A DNA stretch of 64,000 nt from Thetidibacter halocola (GCF_018224955.1 NZ_JAGTUU010000005.1:1-64000), one strand, 5' to 3'; shown: positions 43,347 through 53,400, counted from the first letter of the stretch. Program-made: numbers and translations. The notes: generated by a model from the letters alone, not told the origin.

Positions 43347-45755
43347 TTAGAAATTCCAGTCGTCAGTCGGAGACCTCGCCCCGTTCGAAGACCGCGTGGC
43401 GTCCTGCATGCCGCTTCCCGACGGACTGCCGAACATTCCGTTCGGCATTCCGGGTAGCCCTGCGGGCATGCCCGGGAAGCCGCCCGCCGGCATGCCGGGA
43501 TAGCCACCGTTCATGCCCGGAAAGCCGCCCATGCCGGGTGAATCGAAGCCGAAGAAGCCGGGAAACTGCAGGCTGGCCATCGAGCCGCCAGCCTCGGCCA
43601 GCTGGTCCTCCGCCAGGATGAAGGCTTCCACGCTGGCAATGAAGTCCTCGAAGGCGGACTGGTCCTCGACCAGCGCGGGCGTGGCGCGCGCGACCGTGGA
43701 CAGGATCTTGTGTCCGTACATGCCCTTGTTGCGTAGCGGCGTGAAGTCTTGCATGCCGCGCACCTGTTCGATGACCTTCCAGAAGGATTGCGACCCGCGC
43801 CGGCCAAGCTGCTGCTTGACATCGTCGCTGTCGAGAATGCGGCGGATGACAAAATCCAGTTCGGCATACATCGTCGGCGCGGCGATCTTGGGCAGGCCGG
43901 TGCAATAGGCGGACAGGTTGTACTGCAGATCCTCGATCGCCTGGTACACCTTGGAGGCCGAGATCGAACTGTAGTTGTCGCCGTTTTCCTCGACCTTGCC
44001 GATATACTTGACGGTCTCCATCATCAGCACTGCCCAGTACCGCTGGAAATCCGGGTTGACGTGTTGATCCTCGACGACCGGGGCGTCGCCAAGGCCGAAC
44101 AGTTGCCGGTAGAACATCTGCCGCTCGGCAGGCGCGACACGCCGGCTGACCCGGCCGGTCTTGAGATCGCGGAACTCTTCGTCCAGCACATACATCCGCA
44201 GATCGTCGGACAATTCCCGCGACCGCACCTCGAGCAGGATCGGCGCCTGGCCGTCGCCCGCGCTCTGCATCGCGATCCGGTCGACCGCAGGGAAGACGCC
44301 CAGCATGTCGCCCCAGACCATGGTCAGATACATCTGCGCGGCAGCCTCGACGCTTGCGCGTTCGTATTCCGGCGCGGTGATCCGGTCTTCGTAATAGCTG
44401 ACCGAATAGTCCTCTACCCCGACAGTGTCGCCATAGGCGGCGGGGCGTAACGCGACATCCTCCTTCTGCAGCTTTGATAGCGCGATCGAGATGAAATACG
44501 GTGCGTTCTGGTCGTTGATCACCGTGATGTCTTCGTTGGTGCGCCGTATATAGTCGACCAGGGCAGGCTGGAGCTTTGCCGGTATGTTGATGCCCAGCAC
44601 CTGCTCGGCCTTCAGGATCAGCGCCAGTTCCGCATCACCGTAGACAAATTCAGCGGCAAGCATGTTCAGCGTTGAATCGAACGGGTCGCGCCGCAGCAGG
44701 ACAGGCTCTTCGTGCAGGCGCGCGACCATCGCCCCGAGCACGGCTTCCGGGATAGCCAGCCGCTTTTCGTTGCGCAACCTGGTGAGCGCGTATTCACTGG
44801 CGAACCGATACATCAGCTCGCCGCCGCGATCCTCGTCGACGATCGCGTTGAAGATTCCCTCGGACTCGTCGATGCCTTCGACCAGGAGAACGCGCGCGAA
44901 CAGGTACTCGACGACCTCCTCCTCGGCCAGGAGGTTGCGCAGGTTGAAGGACAGGCGACTGGCGTTCTTCGCCAGCAGGCGGCGGACGGCATAGAATTCC
45001 GCTGTGTAACCGTAGCGATCGATCAGCTGTCTGAGGTCGACGTCGCCCGGGCTGCTCGGGGTGGACAACAGCGTTCGGACCTGCGGATCGCGGCTGAAGA
45101 TCGGCAGGCCGAGGATCTCCGCCACCGCATCCTTCGCCCGCGTCAGCCGTCGCCGGGCCTCCGCCGCATGGCGACCGGCCTCCTTGGCCAGCCGGTTGGC
45201 CTCGCGCGCCTTTTCGGTGTAGCCGGCGGCTTGGCTCTTGACCGTCTCCAGCGTCTCCAGTGCCCGGTCAGCGGCGGCGCGGGCCTTGTCCCGCTCTGCC
45301 TTGAGCGTCTTGAGGTCGGGCGCCGCGGTCTGTGCGCCCGCACCCGCGGTCTTGGCGCTGCGCGCTGTTGCGCCGGTCTGCTTGGGCTCTTCGTCCCTGG
45401 TCTTGTCCTCGACCTGACGCAGGGCCTCGTCGTGCTCGGCGGTCTTGCGTTCGGCATAGTCCTCGGCCTTGGCGTGTTCCTCGTAGGCCTCGTCGATCAG
45501 CCGCGCGCCGCGGTCCGACTCGGACTGCGCCTCGCGCGCATCGCGATCTTTCTCGGCGGCCAGCGCCTCCAGTTCCTCGACCCGTTCGCTGGCTCTTGGT
45601 TCCGGTGCGGGAAAGCCGGTCCGCAGCCTGGCCGTCATCGCGTCGATGGCCGCCTCGACGTAGGGGTGAAGCTGATCGGTCGCGCCGATCCGCCCGATGG
45701 TCGGGCGCTTGAAGTTGAAACCTGTCGGGCCATTCAGGAGAAGCGAGTTGCTCAT
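43347..45755 (-). CDS. Unassigned coiled-coil protein with PGM-repeat tail
   Basis: 802 residues from ATG 45755 (a TTG four codons upstream is less likely). Residues ~55-120 and ~145-215 are strongly charged, heptad-like coiled coils. Residues ~220-720 are a large alpha-helical domain of unknown family (e.g. EYLFARVLLVEGIDESEGIF; AAQMYLTMVWGDMLGVFPAV; LQYNLSAYCTGLPKIAAPT). The last ~75 residues contain five PGM units (SPGMGG, FPGMNG, YPGMPA, FPGMPA, LPGMPN) in a Gly/Phe-rich tail. This layout is more like a scaffold than an enzyme. It is the second gene of the operon. Confidence 0.7.
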   Translation of the reverse strand: MSNSLLLNGPTGFNFKRPTIGRIGATDQLHPYVEAAIDAMTARLRTGFPAPEPRASERVEELEALAAEKDRDAREAQSESDRGARLIDEAYEEHAKAEDYAERKTAEHDEALRQVEDKTRDEEPKQTGATARSAKTAGAGAQTAAPDLKTLKAERDKARAAADRALETLETVKSQAAGYTEKAREANRLAKEAGRHAAEARRRLTRAKDAVAEILGLPIFSRDPQVRTLLSTPSSPGDVDLRQLIDRYGYTAEFYAVRRLLAKNASRLSFNLRNLLAEEEVVEYLFARVLLVEGIDESEGIFNAIVDEDRGGELMYRFASEYALTRLRNEKRLAIPEAVLGAMVARLHEEPVLLRRDPFDSTLNMLAAEFVYGDAELALILKAEQVLGINIPAKLQPALVDYIRRTNEDITVINDQNAPYFISIALSKLQKEDVALRPAAYGDTVGVEDYSVSYYEDRITAPEYERASVEAAAQMYLTMVWGDMLGVFPAVDRIAMQSAGDGQAPILLEVRSRELSDDLRMYVLDEEFRDLKTGRVSRRVAPAERQMFYRQLFGLGDAPVVEDQHVNPDFQRYWAVLMMETVKYIGKVEENGDNYSSISASKVYQAIEDLQYNLSAYCTGLPKIAAPTMYAELDFVIRRILDSDDVKQQLGRRGSQSFWKVIEQVRGMQDFTPLRNKGMYGHKILSTVARATPALVEDQSAFEDFIASVEAFILAEDQLAEAGGSMASLQFPGFFGFDSPGMGGFPGMNGGYPGMPAGGFPGMPAGLPGMPNGMFGSPSGSGMQDATRSSNGARSPTDDWNF

Positions 45756-45802
45756 AGACCGTTCCAATCCTTTTCAGTCGCCCCCTAGGGGCCCGTCGTC
45801 CT

Positions 45803-47131
45803 TCACGCCGCGAGCCGGGTGTTCCGTTGCCGAAGCGTGTTGTTGAGAAGTTGGCAGGCATCGCCGAGATTGAGATGACCATAGCCGCGCCGGCGGTCGC
45901 GCAGCGGGCCGCGTGGTTGGTCGCAGGTGCGCATCAGTATTTCCTTCACGTCGCGGTCGCTCAGTCTCTCGCCACGGGCCAGTGCCTGGGCGCGCAACAG
46001 TGCTACCGCGCCCGCCACGAATGGCGAGGCCTGCGACGTGCCGCTGGCCAGCTTGTAGCCGCCACCGATTTCCGTACTGGCGATCGTCGTGCCCGGGGCG
46101 ATCAGCGAAACCTCGGCGCCGTAGGAACTGAACCCGGCGACTGCCCCGGTCGGGTCACCAGCGCCCACGGCGATCACGCCGGGCAGCGCGCCCGGATAGT
46201 ACTTTTCGGGCGTGCCGTCATTGCCGCTGGCCGCGACGACGGTGACCCCGCGCGCCAGGGCGTAGGCGATCACCTCTTCATGCGGCAGGCCGCCGCCGGC
46301 ATGCCGGATGCCCAGGCTGGCATTGATCACATCGACGCCTGCGTCGACGGCCCATTTGATCGCCACGTTGATGTTGTCGACGATGCCTGCGCCCACCAGC
46401 GCGTCACCGTCGCGCATCGTCGCCAAGGTGCGCACCGCCACCAACGAGCAATTCGGGGCCACGCCTTCAGGGATCTGAAGGCCGCGGGCGGCGATGATCC
46501 CGGCGACATGCGTGCCGTGGCCGACCTCGTCCTCGGCCAGTTTGTCGTAGCCGGTGAGGTCGCCGATGAACTGCGTGGTGTCTAGCCCCTCCATGTTGAC
46601 GAAATCGGCCTGCGATTCGATGGCATGGGCCAGTTCGGGGTGTTGGGCATCGATCCCGGTATCGAGGATCGCGACACGGATCCCCCTGTCGCCGCGACCA
46701 AACATGTGCGCCCGCGGCAGCCCGATCCGCGTCCGCGACGTGTCGAAGCGGAGATCCGACAGCGATGCGGCGCGCACGGGTTCGGGCTCGGGGGCACCGC
46801 TTACCACGATCGGACGGACATATTCGAAGGACGGGTTCAGCTGGATGCGGGCGACGAGTTCCGGCGGCAGACCGGTTTCGCGGCGCAGGATGACCCGGAA
46901 GATCCTGTCGAGGCCGGCCGCGACCTCATCCTCGGACCAACTGCGCCTGCGCGGCGAAAACTCGCGCGTAACCCAGAAATCCAGCCCGTTTTCGCGCATG
47001 GCGGTGTCGAATTGCGGCTCGAGACGGTCGACGATCAGCGATTTGTCATGGATGAACTGCTGCCAATCCGGGATTGGCCCCTGCGGCCGCGCGACGTGTT
47101 GCGCGAATTTGATCACGAGATGTGGCTTCAT
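45803..47131 (-). CDS. Subtilisin-like serine protease (S8), cytoplasmic form
   Basis: 442 residues. Catalytic triad Asp157 (VAILDTGID), His205 (GHGTHVAG) and Ser366 (GTSQASPFVAG), with oxyanion Asn304 (ASGNDG), all intact. The first ~145 residues (MKPHLVIKFAQHVARPQG...) are not a signal peptide and differ from standard I9 prodomains; they may be a regulatory or docking domain. The C-terminus ends GRGYGHLNLGDA-like (RRGYGHLNLGDACQLL), closing the S8 fold. It is the first gene of the nine-gene unit and the best candidate for processing the other products. Confidence 0.87.
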   Translation of the reverse strand: MKPHLVIKFAQHVARPQGPIPDWQQFIHDKSLIVDRLEPQFDTAMRENGLDFWVTREFSPRRRSWSEDEVAAGLDRIFRVILRRETGLPPELVARIQLNPSFEYVRPIVVSGAPEPEPVRAASLSDLRFDTSRTRIGLPRAHMFGRGDRGIRVAILDTGIDAQHPELAHAIESQADFVNMEGLDTTQFIGDLTGYDKLAEDEVGHGTHVAGIIAARGLQIPEGVAPNCSLVAVRTLATMRDGDALVGAGIVDNINVAIKWAVDAGVDVINASLGIRHAGGGLPHEEVIAYALARGVTVVAASGNDGTPEKYYPGALPGVIAVGAGDPTGAVAGFSSYGAEVSLIAPGTTIASTEIGGGYKLASGTSQASPFVAGAVALLRAQALARGERLSDRDVKEILMRTCDQPRGPLRDRRRGYGHLNLGDACQLLNNTLRQRNTRLAA

Positions 47132-48688
47132 GACCGGGGTCCCAGATGGTCGTGGCGCTCACCAGGAAACAACCTGAAATAGACAGGTCACCAATCGAAT
47201 CGATTCAAAGTTGTCGGTAAATTCCACGTTAACACATTTTAAGGGCAACTATAACATGTATCCGCAAGCCAAGGTTGTGCCTTCGCGCTTCGGTCGCCTG
47301 GCTCGGGGAGGTGTCGGGCGAATGCGGGCTTTGGTGATCTGGTCGCCCCTCAACGACATCGATGTGCCAAGGTGGGTCTGCCAAGCTTCACAGAGGAAAG
47401 CGGTCATTTCGGAAATCAAAACGGTCGAGCCCGACCTGTCTAAGACTGCTGTTCGGTTTCATGGAACCGACGCCTCTGGTCGGGCGGTGCAGCGTTGGGA
47501 CCAAGTGCCGGCGTTTCTCAGTCAGCTTCCACCCTGCGTTGTCGCGAGACTCTGCTGCACGACACTTTTGGGGAATTAATATCGTGAATACAGCGTGGTA
47601 GCCGAATTCATGTGCAGACCGGCACCTCTGACCGACAAGACCAGGAACTGGCCTGACTGTAACGAGGCGCTCAAGCGCCGCGGCTCGCTGGCGATCTGGT
47701 TCGACCGGGATGACTTGGGGCGATGCGCCGACGCCCAGGCGTGGCCGACAGCAGACTTGCGGCGGTGAGAAGAATCAGGAAGCAGCCCGGTGGACCGTTT
47801 CGAAGTGAAGGTATCTTCCTGGCGCTGAACGAGGAACGCCTGTCGACTTGGAAGATCCGACTCGATGTCATTGCACGTGTCTCCGAGTGCGAGGTTCGAC
47901 ATCAGGCGGACTGGAGGGAACGCTATGGCGACGACGCAATGCCGCCATAGGCGATCACCCCGCGCTACATGCTCTGCCACACCCTCGCGCACGCGCTCAT
48001 GCAGCAACTGACGCTTGAGTGGGTATTCCTCTGCATTCCTTCGGGAAAGGATCAATGCTGGGACTGGCGATGAGCAGATGGTCGAGTGGACTGATCTATG
48101 CCGCAACGCCGGACTCGGACGGGACGCTCGGCGGACTCGAACGTCAGGGAAGGGCGGGGCGCATCGAGGGTATTCTGAAACGTGCGATCGATGCGATCGA
48201 GGGGCGCGGTTCCGATCCGCGAAGTCCCTAGGGCATGTGGTTCGGATGATGCTTTGGCTTGGCCTGATGCCGGCACTGCCGGGCACGCCCGTGAGATGGA
48301 CAAATCGGATTTGCATCGAACCAGCATCTTGTTGGCAGTACTCGCGCTGACGACGGACCGAAGCATGTACCCGGGGCGATTTCGCTGGACGATCGCGGTG
48401 ACAGAAGAGCGGATCAACACGGAGAAACGTTTAGCCTGCCACTCAGCGGCTAACGCCGTATAACCAATATATCTTTACCGGGTCCGCCCCGCTACCGAAG
48501 AGCTGAAACTAGAAAAAGCTTTTCGCAATTTGAAATCTGGCTTACGATAAATTCTCTGCTGTATCCTCGGTCGAGAGCGATGGAAAACACGGCGACGCTG
48601 ATTTTCCATCGCGCATAGTTTGGCCGATCAGGCTGTTTCATATTGTTTAAAAAGCCGAATTTTCGGGAATTTCTTAGGGAGGCGAACC
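47132..48688. other. Long intergenic region between protease operon and RTX gene
   Basis: About 1.5 kb separating divergent genes. It is less G+C-rich than its surroundings at 47160-47260 and 48460-48660. Apart from an IS5-type fragment at 47628-47725 I see no gene with family resemblance; open frames on both strands lack ribosome binding sites. It should contain the promoters of both the nine-gene operon and the RTX gene. Confidence 0.45.
47628..47725 (+). pseudogene. IS5-type transposase N-terminal fragment (plus strand)
   Basis: Translates as LTDKTRNWPDCNEALKRRGS then LAIWFDRDD, the start of an IS5-type transposase (K.RNW..YN.ALK.RGSL..WFD). Nothing further of the element is present. A similar fragment lies in the opposite orientation at 53110-53265, on the other side of the RTX gene. 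Confidence 0.7.
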
Positions 48689-51600
48689 ATGCCGTCCACA
48701 AGCACAGACATTCGTATCATCTCCGAAGACCAGAGTATTTGGGCCAGCGGCGACCGAGTGGGTCTCGAGTGGAGCGAATATTTCCCGATCCTCGGGGGTG
48801 GCCGTTCGACCTACGAATTGAGCAAGGTCCGCTTCCTCGAGGGCGGGGGGCGCGTGATCATAGACGGGGAGACGCTGAACTGGGAACCGCCCGCGTGGTA
48901 TGCCACGATCGCGAATGGCGTCGTCAGGACTGTCGTCATCGCCTATGACATGACTGACGAGAACGGCGTCACGACCACTCGCACGCTTGCGATAAAGGCC
49001 ATCGGCACCGCTCTTGGCACGGCCTATGAAATCCCCGGTCTCGACGACGGTTTCTTCGGCCCCTACGAGTTCATTCACACGTCCGGATCGTCGGCCACAG
49101 GTGTGACAGAGGACAAGGGCCCGACCAGCACGAGCGTCACACCTCTTCCGGAGAACGGGATAATCCAGCTGGACGTCATAACCGCAAGAGACATCCTGCG
49201 CGACGGCCATCAGTTCGAGACCATGGTTCCCATCGATATCGATTGGGACCTGATGGCGGGCATCCACGACCTCGCGGCCGCGGCCACAAGCGGTCTGGCC
49301 AACGCCGAAGCGGCCGCGCGCGCCGATGCGCTTGCTGCCCGTGCCGCCTGGGAAGTTGCCTCGGAGAATGCCGGGTTGGTCAACGCGGTGCTGCTGGCCG
49401 ATGCCGAGATTCTCGCCACGAGAACCGCGCGGGACGCTGCAAAGGTCACCTACGACGGCGCGGTGGTTCTGCAGAACGCCTGGCAGGACGCGCGGATCGA
49501 GGAAACTGCAGCAATCGCGGCGCAGACCGTCGCTCAAGGCGCCTTCGATACCGCGTCTTCTCTTCTCAGCGCCGCCCAAACGTCGCTGAACGCGGCCAAG
49601 AACACTTTGGCCAGCGTAACCAGCAGCATCACCAGCTTCCTCGGTGGGATCGCTTATGGCAGCCTCGACGCGATCATCATCGCAAACAACGTCTGCGACA
49701 TCTGTGTGCCCGACGGCCTCGTGAATACGGCCCGCAGCCTGCAGTCGCAACTGTCCAGCGCGCAGAGCGCCGTGAACAGCTGGACATCGACCGTGGCCAG
49801 CCGCCAGATCAGCTTCAACTCCGCTCAGTCGGCGCTGAACGAGGCCAAGGGTGATGTGTCGGCGGCCGTTGCCGCTACCTTCGAGGCGCTCAACGATCTG
49901 AACGACTACCTTGCCGGCCAGTCGGTGAGCGGCCTTTATTCCCTATACCAGCTTGCAGCGAACGCCTACAACGAGGCGCTCGCGGATCGCTTGGACGCGC
50001 TGAACGCGATGTGGGCCAACGGCATCCTGCAGTTCCAGGCACCGACGGCCGCCGACCTGGTCTATTACAATGCCATCGCAGCGGATCGGCTCGCCGACAA
50101 GATCTGGTACGACGACCTGTTGGAAGAGGCCATCGGGCTGGTCAATGATGCCGCGAACATCCTCGCTGACGCGCTGACCTCGACCGAAATCCAGCTGCAG
50201 GCGCGGGTCGAGGTGGACGTGGACGCGCAGGTCGGTTTTCAGGTCAAGATGACCCTTGACGCCGGATCGGTGGACAGCGCGCTTGACTACCGCGTCGACA
50301 CGCAGGCCGAACTGGACGAACTCGCCGACACCTTCACCGTGACGGCGGTCGCGACGAACACCAACGGTGATACCGTCGCCTTCGAGACGATCAGCCCGAA
50401 TGCAACATTCTATGCAGGCTTCGTCTACGACATCGGGGCCCAGTTCCGCATCCTGGTCGATCTCTTCAGCCAGATTGCCGGGCTTGAGGTCTTCGATTTC
50501 CCGAACGGCCCGAACCCGCTGCAACTGACGGAAACCATCCGGATGGCCGGTTGGATCGACCTGATCGATTTCGACACGCGCGACCTGTCCTATTCGCCGG
50601 ACCTGCCCGGCTGGGTGGGTGACATTCTCGGATTCAATTTCACGTTCCCGACGATAGAGACCTTCGGCCGGGCAGCAGACATATCGGCGGACGTCTATAC
50701 CGACCCGGCCGGGTTCGATCTGGACCGACTGGCGGACGTGTTGCTGGATTTCGTCAACGCCAAGCTCGATTACAGCGACGAGTTCCGCGCCCTTCTGATC
50801 CAGGAAGGGGCCTATTCCGACCTGACCACAAACGATTTCGGCGAGGCCTTCGTCACGGCGTTGTCGATCTTCTTCGACCTTCTGACCGGCGAAGGCGATA
50901 CCGATGGCGACGGTGTGGTGCCGCTCTTCACGCTGAAGAACGATGCCGGCACCGTCGATGGTCTGTTCCATATCAATTCGATCGCAGATGTGATCGGCGA
51001 GGTGGATATTGAAAATGCCGGATCGCTGGGCTTCTTCGTGGCCGAAGGCCAATCGGACAACGTGATCGAGGTCACCGTCGATATCGACCAACTGGCGGCG
51101 GTGCTGGTGAACCTGGCCTTCGGCATCCCGCCGAACGCCGCAGTCAACCCGCTGGATCTCGGCATCGGGATCGAGGATATCCTCGAGAAGGTCAACATCA
51201 GCGACGAGATGAAGGCCGCGATCGCGGACTTCATCCGGCTCGACCTAGGTTTCGAGGCGATGGATCTCGACGTCTCGACCGGCGCGAACTTCAGCCAGAA
51301 ATTCGCACTGTCGGTCGATGACATGGTCTTCGACCTGGAATTCGAGGACGGAACGACGCGACAGGTGCGCGCCTCCGAAGGGGGCGAGATCGTTATCGAG
51401 AACGCCTCGTCTCTCGTCGATACGAATGGCAACGGCAGTATCGACTACACGATGACGCTGACGCCCGATGCGACCTTTTTCAACGACACGCAGATCGGTC
51501 TGAACATCGGCTACACGCTGGACTTCCTGAAGGCGAATTTCGAAGCCTTTGCCAAACTGCCGCTCAACGACATCTTCGGCGGACTGTCGCTGCCCGGTGT

Positions 51601-52729
51601 GCCCGAAGAGGTTGGCATTGCCCTTGGACTGGGTCCGGTGGTGCGTATGGAGGGCGACCTCAATCTTCTGTCGATGGATATCTTCGAGGACATCTTCGAC
51701 TTCGATGCTGGCAACAGCGCCTTTGCCGGGGCCTTCACCCCTGCTGCAGGAGCGGAGGGCATCAACTACACCGCTGGTGACTCGGGCGAGGATTTCGCGG
51801 GTACGCAGTACGCCGACACACTAACGGGCGGCACTGGCGCAGACACGATTGGCGGTCGCAGTGGCGATGACTGGATCGGTGGCGGCGACGGCGACGACGC
51901 AGCATACGGCAACCTGGGCAACGACACGCTGCGCGGCGGCACGGGCGACGACCTGCTGAACGGCGGCAATGGTAGCGACAACGTCGCGGGCGAGGCCGGC
52001 GACGACACCGTCTTCGGCGGCCAGGGGGCTGACATGCTCTTTGGTGGCGTTGGCGACGATCGGGTGATCGGTGGCAACGGACGTGACCTGGCCTATATGG
52101 GCGGTGGTAACGACACCTTTATCGACAACGGCCAAGGCGGCGCGAACGGCCGCGACACGGTCTTTGGCGGCGCGGGCAACGATACCATGCAGGGCGGCAA
52201 CGGCGACGACGTGCTCTATGGCGAGGCCGGTTTCGACGTCATCTACGGCCGACTGGGCGACGACAGGATCTATGGCGGCGACAAGAAGGACATCCTTTTC
52301 GGCGGCGATGGAAACGACACGGTTTTCGGCGGTGAAGGCCGCGACCGGGTCTATCTGGGCAATGGCGACGACGTCTTTTTCGACAGTGACGATGTGACAT
52401 TCGGCGACGATTTCATTTTCGGCGCGGGCGGCAACGATACGATCCGCATGGGCGGCGGCAACGATACGGCGACGGGTGGTGGGGGAGCGGACGTCTTCGT
52501 CTTTGCCGCCGACATCAACGCCGACACGGTGACGGACTATGCGGTTGGCCAGGACGCGCTGCAGATCGACGCGGGGCTCTGGGGCGGGGCGCTGAACCAG
52601 GCCCGGATCGATACGCTCTCGAGCGTATCGGGCGGCAACCTGGTGCTGGATTTCGGCGGCGGGCATTCGATTACCTTTACCGGCGTAACCAGCAACACCG
52701 GGATGATCGACGACATCACGCTGTTGTAG
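48689..52729 (+). CDS. Large RTX (hemolysin-type calcium-binding repeat) secreted protein
   Basis: 1346 residues. ATG 48689 follows TTAGGGAGGCGAACC. Residues 1-~170 look beta-rich; ~200-490 are Ala-rich helices (GLANAEAAARADALAARAAW); ~490-1020 are mixed, with several acidic segments (GEGDTDGDGVVPLF). Residues ~1032-1270 contain many RTX nonapeptides (GGTGDDLLNGG, GGAGNDTMQGG), which fold on calcium outside the cell. The end (ADVFVFAADINADTVTDYAVGQDALQI) is a typical C-terminal region for type I secretion. The only two cysteines form CDIC (336/339), unusual for RTX proteins. No catalytic motif is recognised, and no type I secretion genes lie nearby. It may be an adhesin, toxin or surface-layer-like protein. 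Confidence 0.85.
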   Translation: MPSTSTDIRIISEDQSIWASGDRVGLEWSEYFPILGGGRSTYELSKVRFLEGGGRVIIDGETLNWEPPAWYATIANGVVRTVVIAYDMTDENGVTTTRTLAIKAIGTALGTAYEIPGLDDGFFGPYEFIHTSGSSATGVTEDKGPTSTSVTPLPENGIIQLDVITARDILRDGHQFETMVPIDIDWDLMAGIHDLAAAATSGLANAEAAARADALAARAAWEVASENAGLVNAVLLADAEILATRTARDAAKVTYDGAVVLQNAWQDARIEETAAIAAQTVAQGAFDTASSLLSAAQTSLNAAKNTLASVTSSITSFLGGIAYGSLDAIIIANNVCDICVPDGLVNTARSLQSQLSSAQSAVNSWTSTVASRQISFNSAQSALNEAKGDVSAAVAATFEALNDLNDYLAGQSVSGLYSLYQLAANAYNEALADRLDALNAMWANGILQFQAPTAADLVYYNAIAADRLADKIWYDDLLEEAIGLVNDAANILADALTSTEIQLQARVEVDVDAQVGFQVKMTLDAGSVDSALDYRVDTQAELDELADTFTVTAVATNTNGDTVAFETISPNATFYAGFVYDIGAQFRILVDLFSQIAGLEVFDFPNGPNPLQLTETIRMAGWIDLIDFDTRDLSYSPDLPGWVGDILGFNFTFPTIETFGRAADISADVYTDPAGFDLDRLADVLLDFVNAKLDYSDEFRALLIQEGAYSDLTTNDFGEAFVTALSIFFDLLTGEGDTDGDGVVPLFTLKNDAGTVDGLFHINSIADVIGEVDIENAGSLGFFVAEGQSDNVIEVTVDIDQLAAVLVNLAFGIPPNAAVNPLDLGIGIEDILEKVNISDEMKAAIADFIRLDLGFEAMDLDVSTGANFSQKFALSVDDMVFDLEFEDGTTRQVRASEGGEIVIENASSLVDTNGNGSIDYTMTLTPDATFFNDTQIGLNIGYTLDFLKANFEAFAKLPLNDIFGGLSLPGVPEEVGIALGLGPVVRMEGDLNLLSMDIFEDIFDFDAGNSAFAGAFTPAAGAEGINYTAGDSGEDFAGTQYADTLTGGTGADTIGGRSGDDWIGGGDGDDAAYGNLGNDTLRGGTGDDLLNGGNGSDNVAGEAGDDTVFGGQGADMLFGGVGDDRVIGGNGRDLAYMGGGNDTFIDNGQGGANGRDTVFGGAGNDTMQGGNGDDVLYGEAGFDVIYGRLGDDRIYGGDKKDILFGGDGNDTVFGGEGRDRVYLGNGDDVFFDSDDVTFGDDFIFGAGGNDTIRMGGGNDTATGGGGADVFVFAADINADTVTDYAVGQDALQIDAGLWGGALNQARIDTLSSVSGGNLVLDFGGGHSITFTGVTSNTGMIDDITLL
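51785..52500 (+). repeat. RTX nonapeptide repeat block
   Basis: Array of GGxGxDxxx-type units encoded by repeated GGCGGC...GAC DNA within the RTX gene. Individual units are divergent at DNA level but keep the Gly and Asp positions needed to bind calcium. Confidence 0.88.
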
Positions 52730-52744
52730 CGCTGCTGCGGCCTG

Positions 52745-53105
52745 ATCGCGCGAGGCGTTTGAACAGGTTCCCGATATGAGAGGCATGCCATCGTCCACGA
52801 CGGCATGCCTGGATCCCACTGTTGTTCGGTTCCTTGGCCAACGCGCGAAGGGTTCTTTACCCGTCGGCGCGGATTGCGTCGATGAGCGGGGCCAGGCCCT
52901 GGGAGCGGGCATCGGCATTGCGGCCGACGGTGTCCTGCAGCGTCCCTCCGCCTTTGCCGGCCTGCCTGAGTGCCTCTGCGCCATTCGGATTGCCCAGCTT
53001 CACGCCGCGCGCCCTTGCTGCCGCCAGCGCCCCTTCGTGCGTCGGGATATTGCTTCGCGCTCGGCCAGGGCGACGAGGGCCATGACGCGGACGGTGAGGG
53101 CGTTG
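52745..53105 (-). pseudogene. Serine recombinase (resolvase) C-terminal remnant
   Basis: The minus strand reads VRVMALVALAEREAISRRTK, then after a frameshift ALAAARARGVKLGNPNGAEA, ...LAPLIDAIRADG, an in-frame stop near 52857, and then RTLRALAKEPNNSGI and RRGRWHASHIGNLFKRL. These are the linker and DNA-binding tail of a resolvase-type serine recombinase. The catalytic N-terminus is missing. The remnant starts 15 bases after the RTX stop. Confidence 0.78.
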
Positions 53106-53109
53106 TCTG

Positions 53110-53265
53110 AATCGCGGCATCGCTATACTGCGGCTGCCGGCCACGCTTGCCGGTTGGCGGCGGCACCCAGACCATGTCCGGATCGAACCAGAAGGTCAGG
53201 GAGCCACGCTGCTTCAGCGCTTCGTCATAGTCCGGCCAGTTCTCGGTCTTGTAGCCAGGCGGGAT
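53110..53265 (-). pseudogene. IS5-type transposase N-terminal fragment (minus strand)
   Basis: Reads YKTENWPDYDEALKQRGSLT then FWFDPDMVWVPPPTGKRGRQ and PQYSDAAIQTT, the N-terminus of an IS5-type transposase, then breaks directly into recombinase sequence at about 53105. Same family as the fragment at 47628, opposite orientation. Confidence 0.78.
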
Positions 53266-53400
53266 CGGTGTGCTTAAGCAGACCAGCCACCACGCTGGAT
53301 TCACGGGGTGAATCCCTCCCGGCCTTTAGGCAACAAAGCCACTTTGATCTGGTCCAGTCAGGCTGAGGTGATAGGCTGAACGGAGGATAGCAGAGAGCTG

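Noticed and set aside
34542-47131. Interpretation of the nine-gene operon as a prophage or gene transfer agent lysis module
   Set aside because: Apart from the lysozyme and M15 domains there is no terminase, portal, capsid, tail, holin or integrase sequence that I can recognise, so a phage label is not supported.
47576-48316. 246-codon minus-strand frame between the protease operon and the RTX gene
   Set aside because: Ser/Arg-rich with no domain resemblance, runs antisense over the IS5 fragment, and has no ribosome binding site.
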